Source: Acidobacteriota bacterium
GTDB lineage: Bacteria > Acidobacteriota > Blastocatellia > RBC074
NCBI GenBank assembly: GCA_016196035.1
Contig: JACPYM010000073.1
Location: 1 to 47,800, forward strand
DNA length: 47,800 nucleotides
Direction of reading: 5' to 3'
Shown here piece after piece: positions 24,188 to 32,636 of the stretch. The position numbers and the translations under genes are program-made. The first letter of the stretch is position 1; the number at the start of each line of letters is the position of its first letter. A model generated the notes under the pieces. That model was not told the DNA's origin and did not search any database. It saw only the letters and a program-made list of their open reading frames with translations.

Positions 24188-25717
24188 ATGTCAGTTTCAT
24201 TAGTCAACAATCTCGGTTCAGCATCTTCCCAAACACGTTTGAACGCTTCGGGCGCCAAACTGAATCAAACGATTCAGCGCCTGTCATCGGGCTTACGTAT
24301 CAACAACTCCGGCGATGACGCGGCGGGTCTGGCCATCGCCAACAAATACCGGAGCGACATCAACGTGCTCAATCAGGGCGTGCGCAATGCCAACGACGGT
24401 CTTTCGACCTTGCAGATCGTGGACGGCGGGTTGAACACGGTTTCCAACCTGCTCGACCGCGCTTCGACACTGGCCGCGCAATCGGCTTCGGATACCTTCA
24501 CCGGCAACCGCGACACGCTGCAACAAGAGTTCTCCAATGTGCTGAGTGAAATCACGCGCCAGGCGGAAAACATCGGCTTGGTCAATGGCGGCACCAACAA
24601 CAAATCACTGACCACGATCATCGGCGGTGGCAGCGACACCTTTTCGGCGGCGAACACCAACAATGGCGTGCAGGTTGATTTGTCCGGCGCAGCCAATCGC
24701 GTGGACTCGACCAGTCTGGGCCTGAACAGCTTGAACATCGGCGCGGGCACCGGCAACGTCACCGGCGGCGGCGACATTTCCGGCGGGTTGACCGCCAACG
24801 AAAATCTGACCTTCCAATTCATCGGTTCCAGCAGCTCGCTTTCGTCCGCAACGATTAGCCTTTCGGCAGGCGCGACCTCCTCCAATGTGATTGACACGAT
24901 CAACAACGATGCCAATGCAAAAGAGGCGGGCATCACGGCTTCGGTCAACAGCAGTGGCAATTTGGTGCTGTCCTCGACGAAGTTCTTCACCGTGTCTTCG
25001 GACGTGGCAGGTACAGGGACCGGGCAAACCAGTGTGGCGGGCGCTGCGGCTGCCGCAAATGACGTGGCGATTACCGGCGCGGCCAACGTCACGACGAAGA
25101 GTGTCTCCGCCGCCACCGCCGCCGGTAGCCAGACGCTCAGCTTCACGGGTAAGGAAATCGGCTTTGAAAACACCGCCAAGGATGTGAGCTTCACCACCAG
25201 CACGACGGCGGCCACCGGCGCGGCGAATGCGGCAGCTTCAGTTAATAACGACACGACCTTGCGCTCGGCGGGCGTGTTTGCGGTGGTCAACAAAGCGGAC
25301 GGTTCCGAAGTGACCTTCGTTTCGCTGAACAATTTCAATCTGGGCATTAGCAACGATGCCACGGCAAGCGCCGATAACAACCTGACCGCGCAAAGCCCGA
25401 CGGCGGCCAGTGGCGCCACCCTGACGGGTGGCGCAACGGGTGCCAAAACGGCGTTGGATTCCATCGCGACGGCCATCACCAATCTGGGCAAAGTCCAGGG
25501 CGTCGTCGGCGCGGGCCAGAATCGCCTGCAACAGGCGATTGATCTGGCGACTTCGCAGATCAACAACTTCCAGGCTGCCGAATCGCGCGTGCGCGATGCG
25601 GACATCACGGCGGAAGCTTCGAACCTCTCGCGGTTGAGTGTGCTGCAACAGGCGGGCGTCGCGGCGTTGGCGCAGGCCAACCAATCGAGCCAGGCGGTGT
25701 TGTCACTGCTGCGGTAA
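24188..25717 (+). CDS. fliC: Flagellin, filament subunit
   Basis: The 509-residue protein has the flagellin N-terminal D0/D1 (SLVNNLGSASSQTRLN, QRLSSGLRINNSGDDAAGLA, about 1-140) and the C-terminal D1/D0 (QINNFQAAESRVRDADITAE, then ASNLSRLSVLQQAGVAALAQ, ending VLSLLR). The middle is a Ser/Thr/Ala-rich variable domain that forms the filament surface. The C-terminal half is also what FliW and FliS are expected to bind. GGAGGA at 24177-24182 precedes the ATG. A sigma-28-type promoter and candidate CsrA sites lie upstream, and a hairpin terminator lies downstream. Only one flagellin gene is in the window. Confidence 0.96.
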   Translation: MSVSLVNNLGSASSQTRLNASGAKLNQTIQRLSSGLRINNSGDDAAGLAIANKYRSDINVLNQGVRNANDGLSTLQIVDGGLNTVSNLLDRASTLAAQSASDTFTGNRDTLQQEFSNVLSEITRQAENIGLVNGGTNNKSLTTIIGGGSDTFSAANTNNGVQVDLSGAANRVDSTSLGLNSLNIGAGTGNVTGGGDISGGLTANENLTFQFIGSSSSLSSATISLSAGATSSNVIDTINNDANAKEAGITASVNSSGNLVLSSTKFFTVSSDVAGTGTGQTSVAGAAAAANDVAITGAANVTTKSVSAATAAGSQTLSFTGKEIGFENTAKDVSFTTSTTAATGAANAAASVNNDTTLRSAGVFAVVNKADGSEVTFVSLNNFNLGISNDATASADNNLTAQSPTAASGATLTGGATGAKTALDSIATAITNLGKVQGVVGAGQNRLQQAIDLATSQINNFQAAESRVRDADITAEASNLSRLSVLQQAGVAALAQANQSSQAVLSLLR

Positions 25718-25754
25718 GCTGGGCGCAAGCTTAAATCGTTGGTCAAAAACCTAC

Positions 25755-25785
25755 AGGCGAGTTCTCCTCGGAGGACTCGCCTTTA
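25755..25785 (+). terminator. Hairpin terminator after flagellin
   Basis: AGGCGAGTTCTCC (25755-25767) pairs with GGAGGACTCGCCT (25770-25782) with one mismatch around a 2-base loop, followed by TTTA. The hairpin lies 37 bases after the flagellin stop. The T-run is short, so it may act partly as a stabilising 3' end or let some transcripts pass into flaG. Confidence 0.6.
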
Positions 25786-25863
25786 GGCCATTTGACCGGC
25801 CACGCGCGACCCGCTACGCAAAATCTGCCACGCAAACCTGGCCACGCGAACCTGGAGGTAGTT

Positions 25864-26310
25864 ATGCAAATCCTTCCGCTAAATTCGATCAACCTGCTCA
25901 ATCCGCAGGCCGAAAGTCCGGCCATTGTGCCCACCGCCGCCATCGGCACACGCACCCAAGCGGGCGCGGCGCAAACCGGGACGGGACAGACTGGCACCGG
26001 TGCGGCGGGCAATGGAACAGTCCCCCGCACGACCATCGGCATCAATCAAACGCAGGGCGAAATCAAATTAAGTTTTCCACCCGGCCAGGGCGAAGCCGCC
26101 GCCGAAGCGGCCCAAGCCTTAAGCGAGGCCGTGAAGCAATCGCAGATTGATTTGAAATTCAGCCGCGATGATGACACCGGCACCATCGTCATCAAGCTGG
26201 TGGATCAATTATCCGGCGAAACGGTGCAGCAGATTCCGACTGAAGCCTTGTTGCGGCTGTCCGCCGCGCTGGGCAAAACGCAGGGGCAGCTTTTCGATCA
26301 ACAGGCTTAA
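25864..26310 (+). CDS. flaG: FlaG-family protein
   Basis: The 148-residue protein has a low-complexity Ala/Gly/Thr N-terminal half and a conserved C-terminal FlaG domain (about 85-140): QSQIDLKFSRDDDTGTIVIK, LVDQLSGETVQQIPTEALL and RLSAAL. FlaG proteins modulate filament length or the cap in several genera, though the mechanism is not settled. A frame extends to 25792, but GGAGG at 25854-25858, 5 bases ahead, fixes the ATG at 25864. The usual flagellin-flaG-fliD-fliS order is kept. Confidence 0.85.
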   Translation: MQILPLNSINLLNPQAESPAIVPTAAIGTRTQAGAAQTGTGQTGTGAAGNGTVPRTTIGINQTQGEIKLSFPPGQGEAAAEAAQALSEAVKQSQIDLKFSRDDDTGTIVIKLVDQLSGETVQQIPTEALLRLSAALGKTQGQLFDQQA

Positions 26311-26354
26311 CGGCAAAGAAGGGCGACAGGCGCATTCACGCGCAGGGGGTTACG

Positions 26355-27758
26355 ATGGCAACCGTCAATTTCAACGGAGTGGGCAGCGGTTTGGATTTCA
26401 AAGCGCTGACGGACTCGATCCTGGCCGAAAAATCGCGCCCGCTTTCGCAGTTGCAGAACAAGAATGCCGAAAGCAGCAAACGCAGCGACGCGTTGAAACA
26501 ACTCAACGCCCGCTTGCTGGCGTTGACTGCCGCCGCCGATGCGCTCAATGACCGCACGCTGGGTAACGGCCGCACCGCCAGTTCTTCGGCGGCCAATGTC
26601 GCCACGGCCACCAGCAGCGCCGAAGCCGCCACCGCCAGCATCAATCTCACGGTCACGCGCCTGGCGACCAGCCTCACGCAAACCTCGCGCGTTTATACCA
26701 GCGACACCGCAGCCGTGTTAGCGGGCGGGGCGACAACGGCGACCTTTGAGTTGCGCAAGGGTGGCGCCAGCACCGGCACCGCCATCACGATTGACAGCTC
26801 CAACAATACGCTGACCGGTTTGCGCGACGCCATTAACAAGGCGGGCGCGGGTGTGAACGCCACCATCGTGGATGTGGATGGGACAGGCACGAAATTCAAA
26901 CTCGCCCTCAATTCGAACGCCACCGGCACGGCGGGGCGCGTCGAATTGGTCGAAACCAGCGCCACCGGCACGGCGGCTGATTTGAATCTGACGGCGGTCA
27001 ATCCGCCCGGCGCGACCACGGATTTTTCCGACCTGGACGCTTCTTTCAGCTTGAACGGACTAGCGCTCACGCGTTCGTCCAACACCGTTTCCGACGCGGT
27101 GACGGGCCTGACTTTCAATCTCAAAAGCAGCGGCTCGACCACAATTTCGGTCACGTCAAAAACGTCCGATTTGAATGAGAAGCTGAACAGCCTCGTCGCG
27201 GCTTACAACGATGTGCAAAGCTTCATTGCCGGGCAATATACGAAAGACGGCCAAGGACGGCCTTCCGGCCCGCTGGCGGGCGATGCGACGTTGCGCACTG
27301 TGCAACGCCAGATCCGCGAGGCGCTCGGCGGCAATGCCGGCAATAACGGCGGCGCGTTTAAGAACCTGGCGGAGCTGGGCCTCAGCCGCGATGATTCCGG
27401 GAAATTGACACTCGACGCAACCGTGCTCAATGAAAAATTGAGCAACAACCTGGGCGATGTACAAGCCCTGCTGGCGGGCAAAAGCGAGGGCTTCACCGGC
27501 CTGGCTGCTGCCTTGCACGATGAATTCGACAAGCTGAGCGACGCGGTCACCGGCACCGTCACCACGGCCATCAACGGTTATCAGGATTCGATCAAACGCA
27601 CGGAAAAAAACATCGCCGCCCAACTGGCGCGGCTCAGCGATTTGCGCCAATCGCTCAATCGCCAGTTCGCCATCGCCGATGCGGCCATCGGGCAACTCAA
27701 TGGGCAGAGCACGCAATTGACCACCATCCTCGATTCGCTCAAACCGAAATCCGCCTAA
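26355..27758 (+). CDS. fliD: FliD, filament cap protein
   Basis: The 467-residue protein has the FliD N-terminus (FNGVGSGLDFKALTDSIL) and a long coiled-coil segment at about 28-70. Its middle domain contains TGLRDAINKAGAGVNATIVD and its C-terminal domain contains NEKLNSLVAAYNDVQSFI, AELGLSRDDSGKLTLD and a final coiled coil (YQDSIKRTEKNIAAQLARL). FliD forms the pentameric cap that folds flagellin at the filament tip. AGGGGG at 26344-26349 precedes the ATG. It follows flaG after 44 bases, and a sigma-28-like promoter for fliS lies just after its stop. Confidence 0.94.
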   Translation: MATVNFNGVGSGLDFKALTDSILAEKSRPLSQLQNKNAESSKRSDALKQLNARLLALTAAADALNDRTLGNGRTASSSAANVATATSSAEAATASINLTVTRLATSLTQTSRVYTSDTAAVLAGGATTATFELRKGGASTGTAITIDSSNNTLTGLRDAINKAGAGVNATIVDVDGTGTKFKLALNSNATGTAGRVELVETSATGTAADLNLTAVNPPGATTDFSDLDASFSLNGLALTRSSNTVSDAVTGLTFNLKSSGSTTISVTSKTSDLNEKLNSLVAAYNDVQSFIAGQYTKDGQGRPSGPLAGDATLRTVQRQIREALGGNAGNNGGAFKNLAELGLSRDDSGKLTLDATVLNEKLSNNLGDVQALLAGKSEGFTGLAAALHDEFDKLSDAVTGTVTTAINGYQDSIKRTEKNIAAQLARLSDLRQSLNRQFAIADAAIGQLNGQSTQLTTILDSLKPKSA

Positions 27759-27765
27759 GGCCGCT

Positions 27766-27792
27766 TAAGCAATGGGCCGCACCCGCCGATAA
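27766..27792 (+). promoter_or_regulatory. Sigma-28 (FliA) type promoter of fliS
   Basis: The element has TAAG (27766-27769), a 15-base spacer, then GCCGATAA (27785-27792), a perfect sigma-28 -10 element at the preferred distance. Only one -35 base departs from TAAA. Transcription would begin near 27799, leaving a leader of about 170 bases before fliS. Confidence 0.6.
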
Positions 27793-27972
27793 GAGGAGTG
27801 GGTTGAACAAACATCTTTAAGCGCTGGCTGGCACTCTCAGCCCGCGTGGCTAACCAAGCGCAAACCCATTCACGCCGCCCACGGCAAACTATCCCTTGAC
27901 CGTTGCCGGACGGCCCCTTAGTGCCCCCACGGCGGCTGATTTGCCACCGTGAACCACTCGCAGGGAGAACAC

Positions 27973-28410
27973 ATGAACTGGAAAGCAAATGCCCTGGCCG
28001 CTTATGGCAAAGTGGCGAACGCTGAGACCGATCCCCTTCAACAAATCGTGATGCTTTACGACGGAGCGATCAAATTCTTGCGGCTGGCCGCGGCGGATAT
28101 AGCGGCGGGCGACCTCGTGGCCAAAGGCGAACATACCAATCGGGCCCTCGACATCATCGGTTATTTGCAATCCATTCTCGACTATGAGCGCGGCGGCGAG
28201 GTCGCCCCGATTCTCAACAACCTGTATTTGCATGTCGCCGCCGATACGCTGCGCGCCAGCGCGCAACTGGATGAAGCGTTGATGCGGCAAACGGCGGAGT
28301 TGTTAGTGCCGGTGCGCAATGCCTGGTCGAACAACGCGAAAACCCAGGCGCTGGCCCTGGCGGCGGCCGTCCCCCAGCCCGCGCCAATGGCGGGCGTCTG
28401 TCTGGCCTAG
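27973..28410 (+). CDS. fliS: FliS, flagellin export chaperone
   Basis: The 145-residue helical protein has the FliS pattern: NALAAYGKVANAETDPLQQI, VMLYDGAIKFLRLA, GEHTNRALDIIGYLQSILD and LYLHVAADTLRASAQLDEAL. FliS binds the disordered C-terminus of flagellin and stops early polymerisation. AGGGAGAA at 27962-27969 supports the ATG at 27973 over the in-frame ATG at 27949. The last 25 residues are Ala/Pro-rich and not part of the family core. A small chaperone-like gene follows after 18 bases. Confidence 0.93.
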   Translation: MNWKANALAAYGKVANAETDPLQQIVMLYDGAIKFLRLAAADIAAGDLVAKGEHTNRALDIIGYLQSILDYERGGEVAPILNNLYLHVAADTLRASAQLDEALMRQTAELLVPVRNAWSNNAKTQALALAAAVPQPAPMAGVCLA

Positions 28411-28428
28411 AAGGAGCGCTTGATCGCT

Positions 28429-28899
28429 ATGTCTGCAACCCATCCGATCCATCCGCACGCCGTCTCGGTGCTGGATTTGCTGATCGCCCAATGCACGGAT
28501 TTGGAAGCTTTATTGGCGTTGGCCCGGCAAGAGGAACAAGCCGCGACCGCACGCAATTTCGACGAAGTCTTGCGCGTCGTCAACGAACGCGCCACGCTGG
28601 GTGAACGCCTGGAGGTTTACCATCGGCAGATCGCCGCGTTGCGCGACACGTTGGGCAAGGCCGAAACTGATTTGGCCAGCACGCCCGCGCCCGCCGGGCT
28701 GACGCAAACCGCGCTGGCGGGGCAAACGGCTGCACTGGTGGCGGCGATCCGCGCCACCGATGCCCGCACCCAACCCTTGTTGCTGGCGGCCCGTCACGAC
28801 TTGCGGGCCGAACAATGCCAGTTGGATAAAACGCAGCGCGGCGTCAACGCTTATTTGCGCAATGGCCACAACGCCGTGGCTTGTGACCAGCACGTTTAA
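28429..28899 (+). CDS. Small helical FlgN/FliT-like flagellar protein
   Basis: This protein of about 156 residues has no signal peptide or TM and is helical with heptad-like segments (EEQAATARNFDEVLRVVNER, then ATLGERLEVYHRQIAAL). Family assignment is by position after fliS and by similarity of layout to FlgN/FliT chaperones; the sequence itself is weakly conserved. Two starts are possible. TTG at 28420 is only 3 bases from AAGGAG (28411-28416), and ATG at 28429 is 12 bases from it. The ATG is preferred, without certainty. It could deliver FliD to the export gate. Confidence 0.6.
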   Translation: MSATHPIHPHAVSVLDLLIAQCTDLEALLALARQEEQAATARNFDEVLRVVNERATLGERLEVYHRQIAALRDTLGKAETDLASTPAPAGLTQTALAGQTAALVAAIRATDARTQPLLLAARHDLRAEQCQLDKTQRGVNAYLRNGHNAVACDQHV

Positions 28900-29105
28900 C
28901 ACACTCCCCATTTCCCGCCGTAGCTGCCGCCAGACCACGCTCCCCCCAAGCCCAAAATATGCAGCTCCGGTGGCAGGCAAGGCAGGCCCGGGCGATGTCA
29001 GCACACAGACTGGCCCGCCCCTCCCCAGATGTTATGCGTTGCAGAGGCGCCCCTGCCGGGCCCTACCTGTGTTTCCCGGCTTTATCGTAGCGAGGAGGAA
29101 AGTCC

Positions 29106-31295
29106 ATGAAAATCTTGATTGCCGACGACAGTTCCAGTTTCCGCCTATTGGTGCAGGCCACCTTGTCCAAGCGTGGTTATCAAACGATCACTGCCAGCAA
29201 TGGCCAGGAAGCGCTCGACATCCTGCTCGGGCCACAGGCGCCGCCGCTGGCGATTCTGGACGTGAATATGCCGGAACTGGACGGCATCGAAGTCTGCCGC
29301 CGCCTGCGGCAAACGGGGCAAAAACTGCCGACCTATCTGATTTTGCTGACCGCCAACAATTCCAAAGCGGATGTGGTGGCCGGGTTGCAAGGGGGCGCGG
29401 ATGATTACGTCACCAAGCCGTTTGACCGCGAAGAGCTGTTAGCGCGCTTGCAGGTCGGCGTGCGCCTCATCGAAATGCAACGCCGCCTGAACGAGCAGCT
29501 CAACGATCTGGAAACCACCTCGCTCCGGCTCGAGCGCCACGCCCAGTTGGCCCATTTGGGCGCTGACATTGGCACGGTGCTAACGACAGGTGACGACTTG
29601 CCCTGCACCTTGCAACGCTGCGCCGAGTTGATCATGCAGCATCTCAAAGCGGAATGTACCCGCCTCTGGCTGATCAACCCTGAAACCCAAATGCTGGAAT
29701 TGCTGGCGGGCGCGGGCGCGGCGGCGGAATTGGATCAAGCAACGCGGTGCGTACCGCTAGACCAGCACAAAATCGGCCGCATTGCGCAAACGCGCCAACC
29801 GCTCATGACCAATCAGGTGGATAGCGCCGCCTTTTTTGGCGAACAGGAATGGATACGCCGCACGGGCCTGGTGGCCTTTGCCGGTTATCCTTTGATTGTC
29901 GAAGACCGCGTGCTCGGAGTGCTGGCGCTCTTTGCGCGGCGTCCCCTGACGGAAAACATCCAAGCGGCGCTGGCCACCTTGGCCAACACGCTGGCCCAGG
30001 GCATTCAACGCAAACGCGCTGAGGAAGCGCGCCGCGTCAGCGAAGAGAAATACCGCTCGCTGATTAACAACATTCCCGATGTCACCTGGACCTGTGACAG
30101 TGAGGGACGTTGCATGTTTATCAGCCCGAATGTGGAAAAGGTCTTGGGCTATACCGCCGCCGAGATTTATCAGAACCCGCAACACTGGTTCGACAGCATC
30201 CACCCGGATGAGGTGGCCAGCGTGCGCGCGGCGCTGACGGCCTTGTTCAGCCAGAACGTCACTTTCGATCTGAATTACCGCGCCAGCCACAAAGATGGAA
30301 CCTGGCGCTGGCTGCACGAGCGGGCTGTGGCGACCTACGAAAAAGACGGCGTGCGTTATGCCGACGGCGTTTTTTCGGACATCACGCAGCAACGCAAAAT
30401 CGAAGAGGCGCTGCGCGAAAGCGAAGAGCACTTGCGCCGGGCGCAGAAATTGGAATCGCTCGGCCAACTGGCCGCCGGCATCGCCCACGAGATCAATACG
30501 CCGATGCAATATATCGGCGATAACACGCGCTTCTTACTGGACTCCTTCCAGGAATTGAACCAGGTCATCGGGAAAGATCGCGAATTGTTGGAGGCCTGCC
30601 AAACCAGCGACCTGCTGTCAGAGTTGGTGGCGCAAGCCGAGGCCACGTTGCGCAGCGCCGATGTGGATTATCTGCTGCTGGAAATTCCCAAGTCCTTGCA
30701 ACAATCGCTGGAAGGCGTCGAACACGTCACCAAGATCGTGCAATCCCTGAAAGATTTCGCGCATCCCGGCCTCAAGAAAAAGGCCGCCGACCTCAACAAA
30801 GCGATTGAGAGCACGCTCACGGTCGCCCGCAACGAATGGAAATACGTCGCGGATGTGGTCACCAAATACGACCCCACGCTGCCGCCGGTGCCGTGCGTCT
30901 TGAGCGAGTTGAATCAGGTCGTGCTCAATTTGGTCATCAACGCGGCCCACGCCATCGCTGAGGTTGTCAACGACGGCCACAAGGACAAAGGCACGATCAT
31001 CATCAGCACCGGCCACGATGAACAGTGCGCCGAGATTCGCATCAGCGATACCGGCGCCGGTATTCCCGAAAAAGTGCGGGCGCGCATTTTCGATCCGTTC
31101 TTCACCACCAAAGAGGTCGGACACGGCACCGGTCAAGGCCTAGCCATTTCGCATGAAGTCATCGTGAAAAAACATAAAGGCACCATCGAGTTTGAAAGCG
31201 AAGTCGGACGCGGCACGACGTTTATCGTTCGTCTGCCCTTGCAGGAAATTACCGCTGCCGCGGCTGTCGCCGGGCAGAACGGGAGGCTGCAATGA
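29106..31295 (+). CDS. REC-GAF-PAS sensor histidine kinase
   Basis: The 729-residue soluble protein has an N-terminal receiver (D52 in LAILDVNMPELDG, K in DDYVTKPFD), a GAF domain (about 137-300) and a PAS domain (about 312-432). The kinase core has H461 in GIAHEINTPMQYIGD, an HATPase with LNLVINAAHAIAE and DTGAGIPEKV, and a G box of unusual form (GTGQGLAIS). No membrane segment is seen, so the signals are cytoplasmic or come through phosphorylation of the receiver. The Shine-Dalgarno is GAGGA a few bases ahead of the ATG. Its last codon overlaps the start of the REC-HDOD gene (ATGA), so the two are translationally coupled and that regulator is a likely phosphate acceptor. Confidence 0.9.
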   Translation: MKILIADDSSSFRLLVQATLSKRGYQTITASNGQEALDILLGPQAPPLAILDVNMPELDGIEVCRRLRQTGQKLPTYLILLTANNSKADVVAGLQGGADDYVTKPFDREELLARLQVGVRLIEMQRRLNEQLNDLETTSLRLERHAQLAHLGADIGTVLTTGDDLPCTLQRCAELIMQHLKAECTRLWLINPETQMLELLAGAGAAAELDQATRCVPLDQHKIGRIAQTRQPLMTNQVDSAAFFGEQEWIRRTGLVAFAGYPLIVEDRVLGVLALFARRPLTENIQAALATLANTLAQGIQRKRAEEARRVSEEKYRSLINNIPDVTWTCDSEGRCMFISPNVEKVLGYTAAEIYQNPQHWFDSIHPDEVASVRAALTALFSQNVTFDLNYRASHKDGTWRWLHERAVATYEKDGVRYADGVFSDITQQRKIEEALRESEEHLRRAQKLESLGQLAAGIAHEINTPMQYIGDNTRFLLDSFQELNQVIGKDRELLEACQTSDLLSELVAQAEATLRSADVDYLLLEIPKSLQQSLEGVEHVTKIVQSLKDFAHPGLKKKAADLNKAIESTLTVARNEWKYVADVVTKYDPTLPPVPCVLSELNQVVLNLVINAAHAIAEVVNDGHKDKGTIIISTGHDEQCAEIRISDTGAGIPEKVRARIFDPFFTTKEVGHGTGQGLAISHEVIVKKHKGTIEFESEVGRGTTFIVRLPLQEITAAAAVAGQNGRLQ

Positions 31296-32500
31296 GAAGA
31301 ATTCTCTTTGTGGATGACGAGCCCAAAATCTTGCAAGGGCTGCAACGCATGCTGCGCCCCATGCGCCACGAATGGGAAATGAGCTTTACCGAAAGCGGTG
31401 AGCAGGCGCTCGCCTTTTTGGCCGAACGGCCCTTCGATGTAGTGGTTTCGGATATGCGCATGCCGGGCATGAATGGCGCGCAACTGCTGACCCAGGTGCG
31501 TCTCAATCATCCGCACGTCGTGCGAATTATTCTGTCCGGCTATTCCGACTACGATCTGATTTTCAAATCGGTCGGGCCGGCGCATCAATATCTTTCCAAA
31601 CCCTGCGAGGCCGAGACGCTTAAACTCACGGTGAATCGCGCCTGCGCCTTACGCGACCTGCTCTCGAATGAAAGCCTGCAATTGCTCGTTTCGCAAATGC
31701 AATCGCTGCCCAGCCTGCCGTCGCTCTACCACGAACTGCTCGAGGAATTGCAATCGCCCGGCGTGACGCTCAAAAAAGTCGGCGAGGTCATTGCGCGCGA
31801 CTTGGGGATGACGGCCAAGATTTTGCAAATGGTCAACTCCGCCTTTTTCGGTTTGCGCCGGCAAATTTCCTCGCCGGCTGAAGCCGTGAGCCTGTTGGGG
31901 CTGGAAACGGTGATGACGCTGGTCATGACGATCCAGATTTTTTCGCAATTCAGTTCGACCCTGTCGCGCGGCTTCTCACCCGAAGCACTGTATGACCACA
32001 GTATGCGCGTGGCGATGTGCGCCAAGCAGGTGGCCCTGGCGCAAGGCGAAGCGATTGACCTGGCCAATGACGCTTTTACCGCCGGACTCTTGCACGACGT
32101 GGGACATCTGGTTTTGGCGGCGAATATGCCTGAAAGTTACGGCCGCTTATTAGCGTTGGTGCGGGCGAACGAGTTGCCCTTCGATGACTGCGAGCGACAG
32201 GTTTTTGGCGCGACCCATGCGGAAATCGGCGCCTACCTGCTGGGGCTGTGGGGCCTGCCGAACGCCATTGTTGAAACCGTGGCGTTTCATGATCAGCCGC
32301 GCGCTTGCCAGGTGGAGGGCTTTAGCGCGTTGAGCGCGGTGCATATCGCCAATGCGCTGGAGCATGAACTGCACGCGCAGTGCGACCTGTGCGGCAGCAC
32401 GAAGCTGGACGAGGAGTATTTAACGCGTTTGGGAATCAACGACCGGGTGGCGGTCTGGCGGGCGGGCTGTTTTCAAAACACGCAGTTGGCAGCGGCTTGA
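31292..32500 (+). CDS. REC-HDOD response regulator 1
   Basis: The 402-residue protein has a receiver (FVDDEP, D54 in VVSDMRMPGMNG, K in YLSKPCE) joined to an HDOD domain (about 130-345). The HDOD part shows GMTAKILQMVNSAFFGLRR, LLGLETVMTLVM and an HD pair in GLLHDVGHLVLA (H268, D269). HDOD domains are related to HD phosphodiesterases but are usually non-catalytic signalling modules. The gene overlaps the kinase stop by 4 bases. A paralog follows at 32637. Confidence 0.9.
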   Translation: MRRILFVDDEPKILQGLQRMLRPMRHEWEMSFTESGEQALAFLAERPFDVVVSDMRMPGMNGAQLLTQVRLNHPHVVRIILSGYSDYDLIFKSVGPAHQYLSKPCEAETLKLTVNRACALRDLLSNESLQLLVSQMQSLPSLPSLYHELLEELQSPGVTLKKVGEVIARDLGMTAKILQMVNSAFFGLRRQISSPAEAVSLLGLETVMTLVMTIQIFSQFSSTLSRGFSPEALYDHSMRVAMCAKQVALAQGEAIDLANDAFTAGLLHDVGHLVLAANMPESYGRLLALVRANELPFDDCERQVFGATHAEIGAYLLGLWGLPNAIVETVAFHDQPRACQVEGFSALSAVHIANALEHELHAQCDLCGSTKLDEEYLTRLGINDRVAVWRAGCFQNTQLAAA

Positions 32501-32636
32501 GCGCAAGGGGGAAAAGCCCTGTTGCGCTTGGCCGCGCGCCGGCTGCCGGTCACTGAAACCTGTAACACACACAGACAACGCACGCTGCACCGCAACTCTG
32601 CTTGCCCGAGGCAGGCAATTTCCTGACAGGCAACCA

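Noticed and set aside
25370-25377. GCCGATAA inside flagellin
   Set aside because: Coding sequence without a -35 partner; likely chance.
24373-25746. 457-residue minus-strand ORF across flagellin
   Set aside because: It is the shadow of the flagellin gene; the protein is low in structure signals and has no recognisable domain, while the + strand is a clear flagellin.
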